A stretch of DNA of 64,000 nucleotides, taken from contig JADNYV010000006.1 in the NCBI GenBank assembly GCA_015501055.1, forward strand, positions 434,001-498,000, in the 5' to 3' direction. Positions 36,529 to 48,258 of this stretch are shown here, piece by piece. Numbering within the stretch: position 1 is the first letter of the stretch; each line of letters begins with the position of its first letter. The notes under the pieces were generated by a model. That model was not told the origin of the DNA. It made no database searches and was given only the letters and a program-made list of their open reading frames with translations. A program made the translations under genes and the position numbers. Source of the stretch: Mucidula mucida. Taxonomy: Eukaryota > Basidiomycota > Agaricomycetes > Agaricales > Physalacriaceae.

Positions 36529-38186
36529 ATGGAATTTCGCTGGGAAAGTACGCATTCAGCATGTCTCAACTGTACTTCTCGGGTCTCTTACATCATCTTA
36601 GCACCGACGCGTCGCGATAGCGCGAACCTCGAGCTACGCCTCATCCCCAACGAAGTCTATCTGGAGATTTTGAGCTACCTTTACCCATCGGACTCCATTT
36701 CAGAAGCCGAGTCTCGCCGCACCTTTGTCAACATCGCGTCCGTGTGCCGATTCTTTGCAATACATGCGCTTCCTCGCTTATGCAATACTCTGACGCTGGA
36801 TGCTCGTGCAGATTCCAAGAAACGGCTACAGACCGTTATAACGCTGTACAGAAAGGCGCAGAGGGGAGATGCTTTAGCCCGATATATTTCTCAGCTTGCT
36901 CGCACCTGCACAATAGCTAATTGGCGAGGTCGTGGAGCGTTCGTAGACATGACACAGATGTTACGTTCAGTTTCGACCCGACTGGCGAGTGTCACAACAA
37001 TCAAGATTGCGAACTGCACGCTAACCAAGCATATCCTTGACGCGGTATCAATGGTCCCATTCCTCACGACTCTTCACATCGCATTCTGCATTTGGGACCA
37101 CACCGTAGATGCGCAAAGCGTTGCGAAGCTTTCCGAGCCTACCTCAACGCTATGTCATCTCGCCCTCATAGGTCTCTCCGATACCATGTCTTTGTCGCTT
37201 CTTTCCCACATCACGGTCACGAAGGTCGTTGATCTGGACACCGACAATGAACATGCTATCTCCCATTTCGCCGCATGCCAAATCCCTCTGCGCCGTCTTA
37301 CAATACCACGACTCGACCGCCCTAATGCAGCTGACCGCTTAGCCAACTGGCTTGGCGCATTCCCGACACTGAAGGAATTCACCCTAACTCGCCTCGAACT
37401 ACCGCGCCCTAGCATACACGGTCCACCTCCTACCTTTCCGCTCCAGGAGTCTGCTCTCCCAGCTCTTATAAAGCTGACATGCCCAGAAAGTATCGCATCT
37501 CAGTTTGGAACCAATACTCGGCCTCACCTCATTGAAGCCGCCCTTATTGGCGAAACTGTTACCTTGATGCTGCAGCGAGCCAGGGAGTCGCCCGTCAATC
37601 GCAAGGTCCGCACGCCAATGATGTTTGCAAACAGTCTGTTGACCTTCCATGTCGACAACCTCCACTCCCTCGCCATCCCCTTCTTCTGTCTAAGACCGGG
37701 CAATGCTCCATTTAACATGCCCTACCCCGCCCTTGAAAATCTAATCATTCAGAACTATTCGCGCGATCGCGACAGTGTTGCTGGTGGTTGGATACTGGCG
37801 AGGACTATCCAGGTGAGACGCTCTTCTTGCGCTGACTCTTGTGGACTAAGACTCATAAACTGTAGGATCTAATCGTGATATGCGACTCGAGTTCATTCCT
37901 CCCGCCCATCTTGGACCTAGAGTTTAGGTTTGCCCACGACGAAGAACATGATGCCGACACAGGTGCGCTACTAGTGGATCTAGCGAGGCAGCGATTGTCC
38001 TTCGGCAATGTGGCGCAGTTTTGTTTTCCAACCGTTGAAAAGATTTCCATTACACCATATATTTGTTGGCAGATCACTGACGGGAATTGGCAACCGATGG
38101 TTTTGGATGCGGAGCTTATGAAAACCGCGATGAAGGAGTTCCCCGATGCTGTGGTGGACTACGATGACTGTCTAGAAGGATTGTAG
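36529..38186 (+). CDS. F-box-like protein
   Basis: About 534 residues from two exons, with the join at ARTIQ/DLIVICD across a 53-bp intron. The F-box-like segment lies at about residues 40-85: LRLIPNEVYLEILSYLY, then a small insert, VNIASVCRFFAIHALPRL. The remainder is Leu-rich with alternating strand and helix stretches (LTTLHIAFCIW, LCHLALIGLS, LRRLTIPRLD, LKEFTLTRLEL), as in LRR-type substrate receptors. A CxxC pair near the start (CLNCTS) is probably incidental. It is not a close copy of the F-box gene at the left edge. Its stop is 54 bp from the convergent phosphoesterase gene. Confidence 0.75.
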
Positions 38187-38240
38187 GTGGGGTGTAATTT
38201 GATCCTTGTACAATGTATAACACTATGTATTGTGCCTATC

Positions 38241-40839
38241 TCAATTTCTACCTTCATCTTTCAAACGACCATCAATAGCAGGACTAATGACCAATAGATC
38301 GTCTTCGTGATGTGGATCTCTATCCTCCGCTGGCTTTCCCGTCCGCGCATGTTCGCCGTCGAAAGCATCCACCGACCCCATGTGCTCCCGCATGGACACC
38401 TTGAAGTCGTCCTGGTAGTGCATTCTCGACCGCCGACGGTGGTGTATCAGCTGCATGGCGTGCTTCCACTGCGAAATCGCCTTCGCGTGAACATCCTGCG
38501 TGTGATGCCTTCTACTCGCTTCCTCCCGCAATATGGCATCTTTCGTCGCGCTGTGCAGGTGGTCTCGCTTAGAGTCGTCAGTAACGCGGACCATCTTGTT
38601 GACGAATTGAGATCCTGTTCTCGTATATTGGTTGGGAGTTCATGCGCAGGAAGGGTGTACATACCGAGAAGATACTTCCGCACGAGGGAGCTCATCAATT
38701 GCCCGACCTCATCGTCTACCAGGTACCTGTTCCCCTTGAGCGGTAAGAATCCGTCATGCCCCTGCGCCATGTACTCTCGCGTGACAACTTTGTACTTCCT
38801 GCCTCCCCGGGTACGTTCAATCGGGTAAGCATCGACCAATCTTGGTGTCGAATGCCCACTTCTCCCATCCAGCAAGGTCTCCTCAACTTCTTTTGACAGC
38901 CAGACACCCAAAACTCTATTACCAGGCTCACGACGGGAATCCCAAGAAACGTGCATCCCAGATATTACAGGGAAGCGGCTGAAGGATAGTTGGTCACGAC
39001 GCTACTCAGGGAAATGAACTTACCCTTCTTGCGCTGGCCAGGTCTCTAGTGAAGCCTCTAGTGCGTCCCATATAGCCTGTCCATCGAGCTCAAGGACGAC
39101 GATCGGGTCCTCGAACGGCAAGATCTCGAGGATGTCACCAAGTGTGATAGTGCCTGACGAGTGAGTAAGGAATCATGCGAACGAGCTATACAAGTTATTA
39201 CCTGGCCCGTACACCGAGTCGCCGCGCAAAGTACCAGCACAGATGAACACAAGATCAGACCCGCCACCTTTAACGCAAAGACAGTCGTCGTACGCATGTC
39301 GGATCACGTCGGCAAACCAGTTCCCTGCTGCCGACTTGGTATCGTGAACAGACCGCCTGAAAAGATATAAAGGGGGTAACCTACTTCAGCGGTACGGATA
39401 AACTGGGATCTAACATCGATAGACACTGTGCTTTGACAAACTGGGGCTTTTAGAGTATCAGACACTGAAGACAGAAGTTTCTTCAATATCGTGGCAAGCT
39501 TTTCCGAGGATTTTGACCCTGATTGTGTACTGTGGCGTTTTCCTGGCAGTATATGAGTTCCTGGTGTGCATGGAGACAAAATAATGATAACCATTGATGC
39601 TCTTAATCACCATTCTCCGCACACTGCCCTCGGGCGTCGACTCCAGTTCCAAGTCTATCTCACTGAAGTCGCGGAAATCGGTCCCGCTTTTCACGACGAG
39701 GACGTCGCCTTGATCGTCTTCAGCACCTAGGACTTCCTCCTCAACGTCATAGCCCTGCCATGTGCAGCCTTTGCTAGCGTAGTAGAGGTGATCGTGGCCG
39801 CCAAGAAGGAGGTCTACTCCATGTTCTGAGGCGATCGGGTGTTCTGTTCGGTAAGACGGAGAATACGCGAACAGGTCCTTGGCGAGGGCAATGTCCTAAA
39901 CGGTCCCGTGAGCTAAATTCGCAAGCTGATGGAAAGATCTACGTTAGGAACACTAAAGAGAGTCACGAAAGTTTGTCGAAGGGATCTTGATAAACTCACC
40001 GTGAGTGAGTGAGCGCGATGATCAAGTCGCACTTGTATTCCCCTTGAGGATCGCGAAGACGTCGCGAAAGATCCAAGCCAATCTCTTTCATGTCCTGATA
40101 TTCAAACTCGGTCGGCCATGTTGCGACAGTTCCAATCCATTCTCTATTGAACGTTCAGCAAAGGAACGACACGGGGCGCGTCAAAAGCGTACTTTTCTAC
40201 GAGACCCATCACACCGACGCGAATGCCCGCCTTTTCGAATATCTGGAATTCGTGTAAACCCGCGGGAACCTTGGATGTCGTGTTATCAAAGATATTGCTC
40301 AGAATCCACGGCTACTGAAACGATGAGAAAGGTAGGAGAGGGGGCTATGCGGCGCGTACAAAGGTGGTGTCTTGGATCAGCTTTGTCAAGTGCGGATATC
40401 CTGGCGGTCGTTAGCGATGGAGGGGTCGATTTTGGGGCAGCTTACCAAAGTCGAAATCATGGTTGCCTGATGAGAATGAGGACCGATGTCATTGGATGGA
40501 GAAGAGAGGGAACCGCACCGGTGAGCGACACGTCGGGGCCAATCTCGTTGATCAAAGGCACCTAGTACGATGATCAGCTCCGGCTCTCGAGGACATCCTG
40601 CTCCATACCATGTGGCTGCCGCGGGTCACCGAGCTCTCGACACTGGGAGAGAACAAATCGCCAGAGAAGAGCGAGAGCCCATCTCTTGACCCGTCAGGTA
40701 ACGTTGGCCAGGTATCCCTGATATCGTTCAATAGGGCGGCGAACTGGGTGACATCGATGGTCTCCTTTGAGGTTGGCGACACCTTTTGAGGTGCAACGCG
40801 ATAGACGTCGTTCCAGTGAGCAATATGAAGCACCGTCAT
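38241..40839 (-). CDS. 5'-nucleotidase-type metallophosphoesterase, cytosolic
   Basis: About 630 residues from roughly ten exons. The N-terminal calcineurin-like phosphoesterase domain has HIAHWNDVYRV (D-x-x/H-x-N-type start), FSGDLFSPS (metal-binding GD), LTGNHDFDFG (GNHD motif) and LLGGHDHLYYAS (GGHDH). The C-terminal 5'-nucleotidase domain has DPIVVLELDGQAIWDALE, FPVISGMHVSWD and REYMAQGHDGFLPLKG, shortened here to GHDGF. The C-terminal tail is charged (HHEDDLLVISPAIDG). No signal peptide precedes the domain, unlike secreted ecto-nucleotidases, so a cytosolic nucleotide or polyphosphate phosphatase is likelier. Start at the ATG at 40839 (MTVLHIAHW). The frame continues upstream only to a TTG. 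Confidence 0.85.
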
Positions 40840-41415
40840 TACGATGGTGATGGACAAGGACAAATCTTACGTCTTACGACGCGCTCTGGTCTGCAATTGT
40901 CACGATATTCAACTAAAAAAGCAATTACCACAACATACAGGACGTCAAGATGAAGCTACATATGGTATACAGGAATAAAATAAGTGGAATTCAAAAATTA
41001 CGACTGGAGTGGGCATCTCATCTCCGGCCTACCATGAACCGGCCCATCAAAGCTTCACGAGTGAAGGGACTTGGAAGGGACTGATAGCTGCGTTCAACGA
41101 AACATACATACGCGCGTATACGCGCGCAGTATGCAGACGCGAAAAGCTCTGACTCAGAGTTAGAGAGAGCGTCGCGTGTAGGTATCAAGCTTGACGCCCC
41201 AAAGTGCCTTGGGATGTCCAATGAATGATACCTTTGCCGTTGTCTAGTAGAGTCTACACAGACGAAGGCAAATCCGTATTGCTCTTGATTTCAATTGCAA
41301 GACAGACGGAACGAGCCCCGGTCATGGATAAAAAAACCATCGAGACTGAGCCGATGATTACACCATTCTGAAAGGTCTGTCTTTGTCCGGGGACGTCAGC
41401 AGACCTGGCACACCA
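40840..41415. other. Intergenic stretch with an alternating purine-pyrimidine tract
   Basis: 576 bp without a supported gene. It holds the promoter of the phosphoesterase gene on the right side and the 3' end of the next minus-strand gene. A palindromic CG/TA tract lies at 41102-41128. Confidence 0.5.
41102..41128. repeat. Alternating purine-pyrimidine tract with a 16-bp palindrome
   Basis: 27 bases alternate strictly between purine and pyrimidine, and inside them CGCGCGTATACGCGCG (41111-41126) is a perfect palindrome. Such CG-rich alternation is the classical sequence type for Z-DNA or cruciform formation. About 270 bp upstream of the phosphoesterase start. Confidence 0.6.
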
Positions 41416-42457
41416 CTAACAACCGCTGTTGAGTATCCCATCTGGTACAGAAGAATCAAGAAAGCGACACACGATATCGTCTAAAAGGCTACGGTCCAAG
41501 TCGCATTCGACGGCGTTCAGATCCTGTTCATCCAAAGAAGCCAACGCCAAACGTGTAACCTTTCGGCGAGACTGATGCTCATGCAGTAGATCTCGACAGT
41601 GACGCGTGCACCTGGGATGGAGGTAAATAACCAACGCAAATTTAACAGGAAGAATACGTACTCAGTGGTACGAGTGTTCATCTCTCCGTGAGTTTCGATT
41701 TTGTCAAGCCTTTGCTCCAGTTTCTTTGCAGTCTCAAGATTTTGATCTTTTTTCTGTAAAAAAGAAGTGATCAGTTGTTGGAACAAAGATCATTCGCAGC
41801 TCACCTCCTGGGCAGTGAGCACCGCCTCGAGACCTTTCGGAATAGGTGAGAAAACTGAAGCTATGGGGAGCGCTTGAGGGATGGCGCCGACGCCTTGGCA
41901 AACAAAACGCGCGGATTCTAGCAGACGACGTCTTCGTTTAGCAGAGGCTCTGCACGAGACATCCAGTTTCCCCAAAAAAGGTGACTGAAGCTGATCCATG
42001 TCTATTAAACGTCGTTTGAGATTGCCGATAGGAAGCCGGCATGTCAAAGTCGAAGCCCATCGAGACCTCAGAAGTTTGGATCGATGAGCAGCATTGATTT
42101 CGCGGAGGACACTGTTCGTGATAAAACCATGCACCAAGCCGGTCAAGAACAGCACTCACTCTTGGAGAAGGGTTAATCGAAGGAGGATTTTCTCATCTGA
42201 TATATTGCGAGGGAGTAAATCGACAAGAGTGTGCCCCACATGGTCTACGAGCTCGGCGCACTTGGAACAACGCAGCGTCTATATGATTCTAGTAATCACT
42301 ACAATGCAGTTGGGTAGCGGCATACCGATTGCGCCTCGCACAGTCGACCTATGGGGTCGACGAGATCATCTATGATTTGTTGTGAGCTACCAGTAGCAGC
42401 TTGTTTAAGCTCTTCAGCGACGGAAACAAGCCGCTTTTTGCGTTTCTTGTGTCCCAT
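41416..42457 (-). CDS. Basic helical protein of unknown function
   Basis: I do not recognise this protein. The start MGHKKRKKRLVSVAEELK is strongly basic and could direct it to the nucleus or nucleolus. The next exons give IIDDLVDPIGRLCEAQS and LRCSKCAELVDHVGHTLVDL. A long middle exon gives SAKRRRRLLESARFVCQGVG, and a coiled coil follows (KKDQNLETAKKLEQRLDKIE). The last exons join across a 50-bp intron to give HEHQSRRKVTRLALASLDEQ and a terminal DSSVPDGILNSGC. The exact join in the middle (around 42050-42150) is uncertain. Introns and continued frames make it a credible gene. Confidence 0.5.
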
Positions 42458-42794
42458 GCCAGCCAAACTGAGTCGAATTGATGGTGGAAGATGTTCAAGA
42501 GGAAGTGCTGCAAAAGTGCTGTAAACTCTCAGGCCTCGGGCTTTACGTCACGAAGCTGTACACACGAGGCAATCGTGCCGTGATGGCCTTTGATCATTCG
42601 GAGAAAAAGGCTGTTCACTCCATGGTGGTTGAAGGAGTCTTAGGTAGGTGTTAAATTACGCCACGCTTACATGAATGTATAGTATATTTCAAATTTACTT
42701 GATCACACCTCAAGCACTCTACACAGAGAAGATCGTGAACATCCCATCTTCTTCGTAGAGTCGGGTTAACGAGACCTCTCAAGCACGTACGACG
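42458..42794. other. Divergent spacer before the MYND pseudogene
   Basis: 337 bp between outward-facing starts, with no coding signal of its own. Confidence 0.4.
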
Positions 42795-44196
42795 ATGAGC
42801 TCTGCAGACGTGAAACGATTCAACAGTCTCCCTCGCAAGAGACTAGCACCTTCGGGGCTGGTGCCCAATGCGTGGCATTTTGACATCCGTTATATCCAGC
42901 TTGAGCCAACGCCGGCGCATGTTCTCAATATCGTCCAGCCTGAAAGCCGCTATGCGCATATGGAGTTACTCCTGCTGGCTCCTCCCCCGGGACCCAGGAA
43001 GCCTTCGCCTTTTTCCCAGAGACATCTGAACAGGCAGTCGCCAAAGCCCTTGTTCGCGCCTTCGTTAGCGGTTTGGGCATGGGCGTTCCTGACACACAGG
43101 CCCCGTGGAAGCTCATGACAGAGGACAAGGGTCTGACCGCTGCTGTGGGTAACGAGTTCAAGCGCATCGGTGTCCTGACTGCTCTCCACAATGTCGCGGT
43201 TTCCACGGCGTCGACATGCGACATCGCCTCGAATGCTTCCGTGACATCTTCAAGGGCGTCTTGTCCCTCATCTAAATCCCGCCTGTGATCGCATCCTTCA
43301 TCCAGGTTCCCGAGTCCATGACCTTCAACTACAACGTACGCTCGAAACCCTATGATTTACGCGGGACCGAGGAACAGGACGTGATCCTCGCATACGCCCA
43401 ATTACTCGACAACTGCCGTCCTCTCACCAAGGAAAAATTTGATAGCAACCAAGCTCAGCAGTATCCTATTATCCTAGTCAATGCGCAGAACCTCTTGCAA
43501 AAGTCCTTCGCTGACGTCGAACGCGAAGCGGCCGGCAATCCCTCTGGCCTAGTGGACTGTGCTGTGAGGTAAGCATATATACGAATGAGTATTCTTCCTG
43601 CCTCTGACTTGTCCACACAGGCTATACTATGGTGTTGGGTGTAGAATGGATCGCAAAGGCGCTCATTCATACCTCATCAAGGCCGCTTACCATCCCAGCG
43701 CCAACGACACCGTGAAAGCAACTGCCCATGCCATACTCGTGGAATGGTACACCACCGCCTTAGAGAGCCTTAGAAGCCCATCCATCACGCCAATAAAGCT
43801 ATCCAATACTGTCGTTCTGTCAGTGCGCCCGGATACTTCATTCCAAGTGTTATATTCCGTACTCGGCATTTCTTCATCGAAGCAGGTCGACAATTCATGG
43901 AATTGAACTTGTTTTACAACGACGTGTGGGATGCAGATAAAGAGGCCCAGGGACGCTACAAAAAGGGTACCGAGGCGAGCGTGAAAAGGATCGTTTCTAA
44001 CTGGTTGCTTACCAGTTGGAGGGAAATACGACGTCGACAAGAAACCCTACTACTCCTGCAGGGAATGTCAGAAGGCAGATTGGAAGAACCATAAGCCGTT
44101 TCGTAAAGCCAACATGCCTTGTTCGGTCATTGACGCGGACGCTCCCTCGACTGTAGGGATTGGAGGGATGGTGCGTACAGTATAACTATTCCGAAG
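42795..44196 (+). pseudogene. Decayed MYND-finger protein gene
   Basis: Blocks typical of mushroom MYND-type zinc finger proteins occur in three frames: RFNSLPRKRLAPSGLVP, TPAHVLNIVQPES, EAFAFFPETSEQAVAKALVR, GMGVPDTQAPWKLMTED, VPESMTFNYNVRSKPYD, LYYGVGCRMDRKGAHSYLIK, FFIEAGRQFMELNLFYND and the finger remnant YYSCRECQKADWKNHKPF. Lesions: a frame change near 42950, another near 43195, and an in-frame TAA at 43273-43275. At the finger, the expected final Cys is replaced by Arg (PFRK), and the first Cys pairs are not evident. A few sequencing errors could mimic some of these, but not all together. Confidence 0.6.
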
Positions 44197-44337
44197 CCTG
44201 GAGGAGGTCAAACGGTGGTTTCATCCTCGACGATGAGCCCAGAGTTCATGAAGGAGTTCAGAGATGCGGCGATGGGGGATATGTCGACTTAGTTTACATT
44301 CACGTTGCGCATGCGCGGATGAAATGATCCATTCGAA

Positions 44338-45682
44338 TTACTTCAAATTCTCCAATATGAACTGTACTTCTGCGTCGAACGTGCTAAGGAGGTAATTTAC
44401 TGCGTACTGGGGCTTCCACCCCAGATTTACCCCATTTGCTGCTGTCAAAGCACAACTAGGCGATAGATATTAGTAAGCATAAGACGCCACAGTTCAGTCT
44501 AACCTTCCACCAACAGCGACATCGACAAGTGCTTTCGGGGCGTTACCCAAAGCCTTTGCCATTGCTTCGATATCCTCATCTTTAGGTATACGCAGTGTAT
44601 CACTATCGACGAGTCCGCGCGAAGCAAGCGCCGTCGCGATGCCTTGGTACAGGTCCTTCCACTTGAACTCCCCGTTCACAGCAAAGTAATACCCATTCTT
44701 CTTTCCGTATGGTATGTCCTTGCCCTCTACTATCGATTTGACGATCAGAAAATGGAGGGCGGTAACGTCTTGGAGGTGACATTGCGGCCAGGCCTCAGCA
44801 CCGATACTAGTAAGCACTATAGCGCGCAACCGAGCAATAAAAAACATACGTATTCAGGGTCCGCGACCTGGTATACTGCACGCAGGACCAAAGAAACCCG
44901 AACGATGTCGACATATTGCTTGGATATCTTATTGCCGAAGCCAGCGCGCGGACCGTAGACCATGGGCGGTACAAATATGTAGGTCTGTACGCCGAGGGCC
45001 TCGCCAAGTTCGTAGATCGACGTGCATGTTTCTACGGGCTACGCAGGGTGACTCTACTGGTATCATTATGAGACGCGGGGGGAAAGAACGAACGGTTTTC
45101 ATAAAAGCCTCAGCAGGCTTTGTCGTCTTCTGAATGGTGTATACGTCTTCATCGTCACTAAGCCTGCGACGTACACCGGTGTGGCTTGAGAAGACTTTGG
45201 CACCCGAAGTCTACAGACAACGTCAACAACCCGTAGTACTGCTTAGCGTGAGCAACAACATGGACAAAATGCACAGGTTTCCCCGTCTTCGCCTTGACAG
45301 CCGCGAGACCGTGGATAAAAGCCTCTGCAGGTACGAAACTGAACGCGTTCGCCGAATGAACGACAACACTAACTGCGCAAATCACAGTTTATGGCGCAAT
45401 TGTCAGCATTAATGAGGAACTCACTTTCATTCTCCTCGACAGAGTTGATAACAGCAGCCTTGTCCATCAGGTCAAATCGAACAATTTTTACACCCATCGC
45501 GGAGAAAGTCTGTTCCTGGATATCGCTTCTGACCAAAGCATAGATGTCAAGTCCAGGCAGCTCAAGGAGGCGGGGGAGGAGTTCTCCACCGCTAGCGCGA
45601 TAGAAATTAGCAGTCGTCGTTTTGCGCAGAGATTCTACGCGTACAGGTATCCAGATGCACCAGTTAGAAGCAGTTTAGTCAT
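44338..45682 (-). CDS. Extended short-chain dehydrogenase/epimerase-like protein, copy B
   Basis: A paralogue of the SDR at 23933-25288, with the same exon layout and near-identical key blocks. The Rossmann motif starts MTKLLLTGASG. Shared blocks are YALVRSDIQEQTFSAMGV, VVVHSANAFSFVPAEAF, PVHFVHTSGAKVFSS, YIFVPPMVYGPRAGFGNK, WPQCHLQDVTALHFL, GYYFAVNGEFKWKDL and the C-terminus EVQFILENLK. The last intron separates VAVGG and the final LTAANGVNLGWKPQY exon in both copies. About 345 residues with no lesions seen. The substrate is unknown. As in copy A, I cannot see a standard YxxxK pair with confidence. Confidence 0.85.
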
Positions 45683-46058
45683 GGTAAGAAGTTGACCAGA
45701 GATGGCTCCCACGTTAGTCCCACAAACACGAAAATTCCGACATGATCCTTTGACCTGCACCTGATTTCGAGCGAGTGAGTTGGCTGAACATCTACCGGTG
45801 CGTGTGCAAATTGTATTTCTGAAGGCATTTGCGGTTGAAGAAGGTCAAGAAAAGCGGTATTCCCACGCAAATATAGTTCATGACTTCAATCAGAATTTCT
45901 CTTATAAGTCAGGCGCACGAGTGAGAACGCTTCAAAAATAACCATCTAATTGGTAAAGAGTGCTATGGAATGTAGTATGTATCTGACTTGTGTACATTGT
46001 GTATGCATTAGGTATAGTATCACAAATAATACACTTCAACCATTACCCGTCGACATCC
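45683..46058. other. Intergenic stretch between SDR copy B and pck1
   Basis: 376 bp, A/T-rich around 45950-46045. It contains the SDR promoter and the pck1 3' end. No gene is seen. Confidence 0.45.
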
Positions 46059-47965
46059 TTATGATGATGAGGGGCCCGCCAATCGTACCTTCTCATCTAC
46101 ATCCTTCTCGTACAAAGCAAACGCCTTCTTGAACATGCCCGCCAACTTGGTCACCTCACGCTTGAACGCCTCCTTGTCCTTCCAGGCCATCTCGGGGTTA
46201 AGCAACTCTCGCGGCACACCTTCAACGGCAGTCGGAATGCTCAAGCCAAAGGTGCCGAAGCTCTCGAACTCGGCCTTCGCCAACGAGCCGTTATGCACGG
46301 CATCGACGATGAGACGGGTGTACTTGAGTGGGCAGCGCTTGCCAGAGCCGAACTTGCCGCCAGTCCAACCAGTGTTGATGAGGTAGCAGTCAACATTGTG
46401 CTTCGACATACGCTCAGCAAGCATCTCGGCGTAGCGACCAGGGTGCAACACAATGAAGGGTGCAGAGTAGCACGTCGAGAAGGTAGGGATAGGCTCGAGG
46501 ACACCATCTTCAGTTCCAGGAGTCTTGGAGGTGTAGCCAGCAAGGAAATGGTACGATGCCTGCTCGGGAGTGAGTTTCGAAACGGGCGGCAGAACACCAA
46601 ACGCGTCGCAAGTCAACATGATGATGTTCGAGGGCTGACGATCAACGACGCAAGGAATCTTGGCATTCGGGATGAACTCGATGGGATAGGCGCAACGAGT
46701 GTTTTCGGTGATGGAGACATCGTCATAGTCGGGTACACGCGATACGGGGTTGTACACAACGTTCTCGAGGATGCTGCCGAAACGAATAGCGTTAAAGATT
46801 TCAGGCTCCTTCTCTGCCGAGAGGTTGATGCACTTTGCGTAGCAACCACCCTCAATGTTGAAGACGCCAGTGTCCGACCAGACGTGCTCGTCGTCACCAA
46901 TGAGGAGACGGTTAGGGTCCGCGGAGAGAGTGGTCTTGCCAGTGCCGGATAGACCGAAGAAGAGGGTAACGTCGTTGTCCTTGATGCCGACGTTGGCGGA
47001 GGAGTGGAGAGAAAGCTGTCCAAACTTGATGGGCTGAAGGTAGTGCATGACGGAGAAGACACCCTTCTTCATTTCTCCAGCGTATTCCGTGCCGAGAATA
47101 ACCATCTCCATGCGCTTGAAGTTGATTTCCACTGACGTGGTGGAGGACATGCCCTTGGTGAAGCGATTGGCGGGGAACTGGCCAGCATTGTAGATGATGA
47201 AGTCCGGCTCGCCAAAGTCAGCAAGTTGTTCCTCCGTTGGTCGGATGAGCATGTTGTTCTAATCGCGGATGAGGATCAGAGCGGACGGACTAATTAGAGG
47301 AAATGACGTACCATGAAGAGCGCATGATAAGCCCGAGCACAGATTACACGGACTTTGATCCTGTATTTGGGATCCCACTAAGAATATGACCTATCAGTTG
47401 ATGTTGAGAGTAAAAGGGCGGAGGGACATACGCCAGCGTAGCCGTCGAAAACGTAAACATTATCGCGGGTGTTGAGGTAGTCGATGGCACGTTCTCGGTT
47501 GATTTCGAAAGTGTCTGCACGCGACTAATCAGAACACGGAGAGTCGGCGAGAATCATGAGAACATACGTTCGTCCATCTTGATATTGACAGAGCCCCACC
47601 AGATATCGTCCTTGGAGGTGTCCTCATAGACAATTCGCTTGTCCTTGGGCGAGCGACCGGTTTTCTTGCCGGAAAAGTTGATAAGAGCACCTGAGGAGGA
47701 GATGATGGCGCCCTCGTTGCGGATGGCATCTTCGTAGAGCAGCGCGACGGGCGCATTGCGCTTGATTTGTATTCTATCCATGTCAAAGCCAGCCTGGGAG
47801 AAGTAGTCGAGGTCCCTGCCAATTACTATGAGATGAACATGAGCGTAAATACATCGATAATCAGGTAAAATACAGACAAGAACCGAACTGCTCAGAGTCG
47901 TGTGCCTGCGCATAGTTCTTGTGGAGGATGTGGGGCGTGACATAAGGGGTGTGGTGAGGGGCCAT
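46059..47965 (-). CDS. PCK1: Phosphoenolpyruvate carboxykinase (ATP)
   Basis: Converts oxaloacetate and ATP to phosphoenolpyruvate, CO2 and ADP, the committed step of gluconeogenesis, in the cytosol. The ATP-dependent type is shown by the kinase-1a loop [11 protein letters not shown], the metal and substrate segment [28 protein letters not shown] (DEH-type metal site), [19 protein letters not shown] and [15 protein letters not shown], which I cite only as [11 protein letters not shown]. The N-terminal exons give [37 protein letters not shown] and [20 protein letters not shown], cited in part. Total about 555 residues from five or six exons, matching the family. It ends in LAGPSSS. The 5' region carries three GCGGGG boxes and a TATAAA, which fits a carbon-source-regulated gene. 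Confidence 0.95.
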
Positions 47966-48015
47966 TATAGTAGGATACTGAAGACGAGGAGATGGTGGTG
48001 GTAGGAGAAAGAGAT

Positions 48016-48258
48016 GCGGGGATCGATGAAACGTTGTTGGGTGAGTTGCCGACTTTATACTCGCCAGCCAACCGGCCAGCCGCTTGGAGCCCATTCCTCT
48101 TTTCCCCGAAAAAGGAGGAGAGCCCCTCCCTCTGAGCCAATGATAGGTCGGCTTTCCGTCCCACTTTGGCAATGTCGTGGTCCTTGAGAGCACTGCTCCG
48201 GTAAGTTCCGGCCGGTTCCCCGCGGATTGGGAATTTTCCTGGAAAGACGAATGCGGGG
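48016..48258. promoter_or_regulatory. Cluster of GCGGGG boxes upstream of pck1
   Basis: GCGGGG occurs at 48016-48021 (plus), 48218-48223 (minus orientation, read as CCCCGC) and 48253-48258 (plus). All fit SYGGRG, the consensus of the fungal carbon-catabolite repressors CreA/Mig1. A CCAAT box lies at 48137-48141. Confidence 0.5.
48054..48059 (-). promoter_or_regulatory. TATA box candidate of pck1
   Basis: TATAAA on the minus strand, about 90 bp before the ATG at 47965. Confidence 0.55.
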
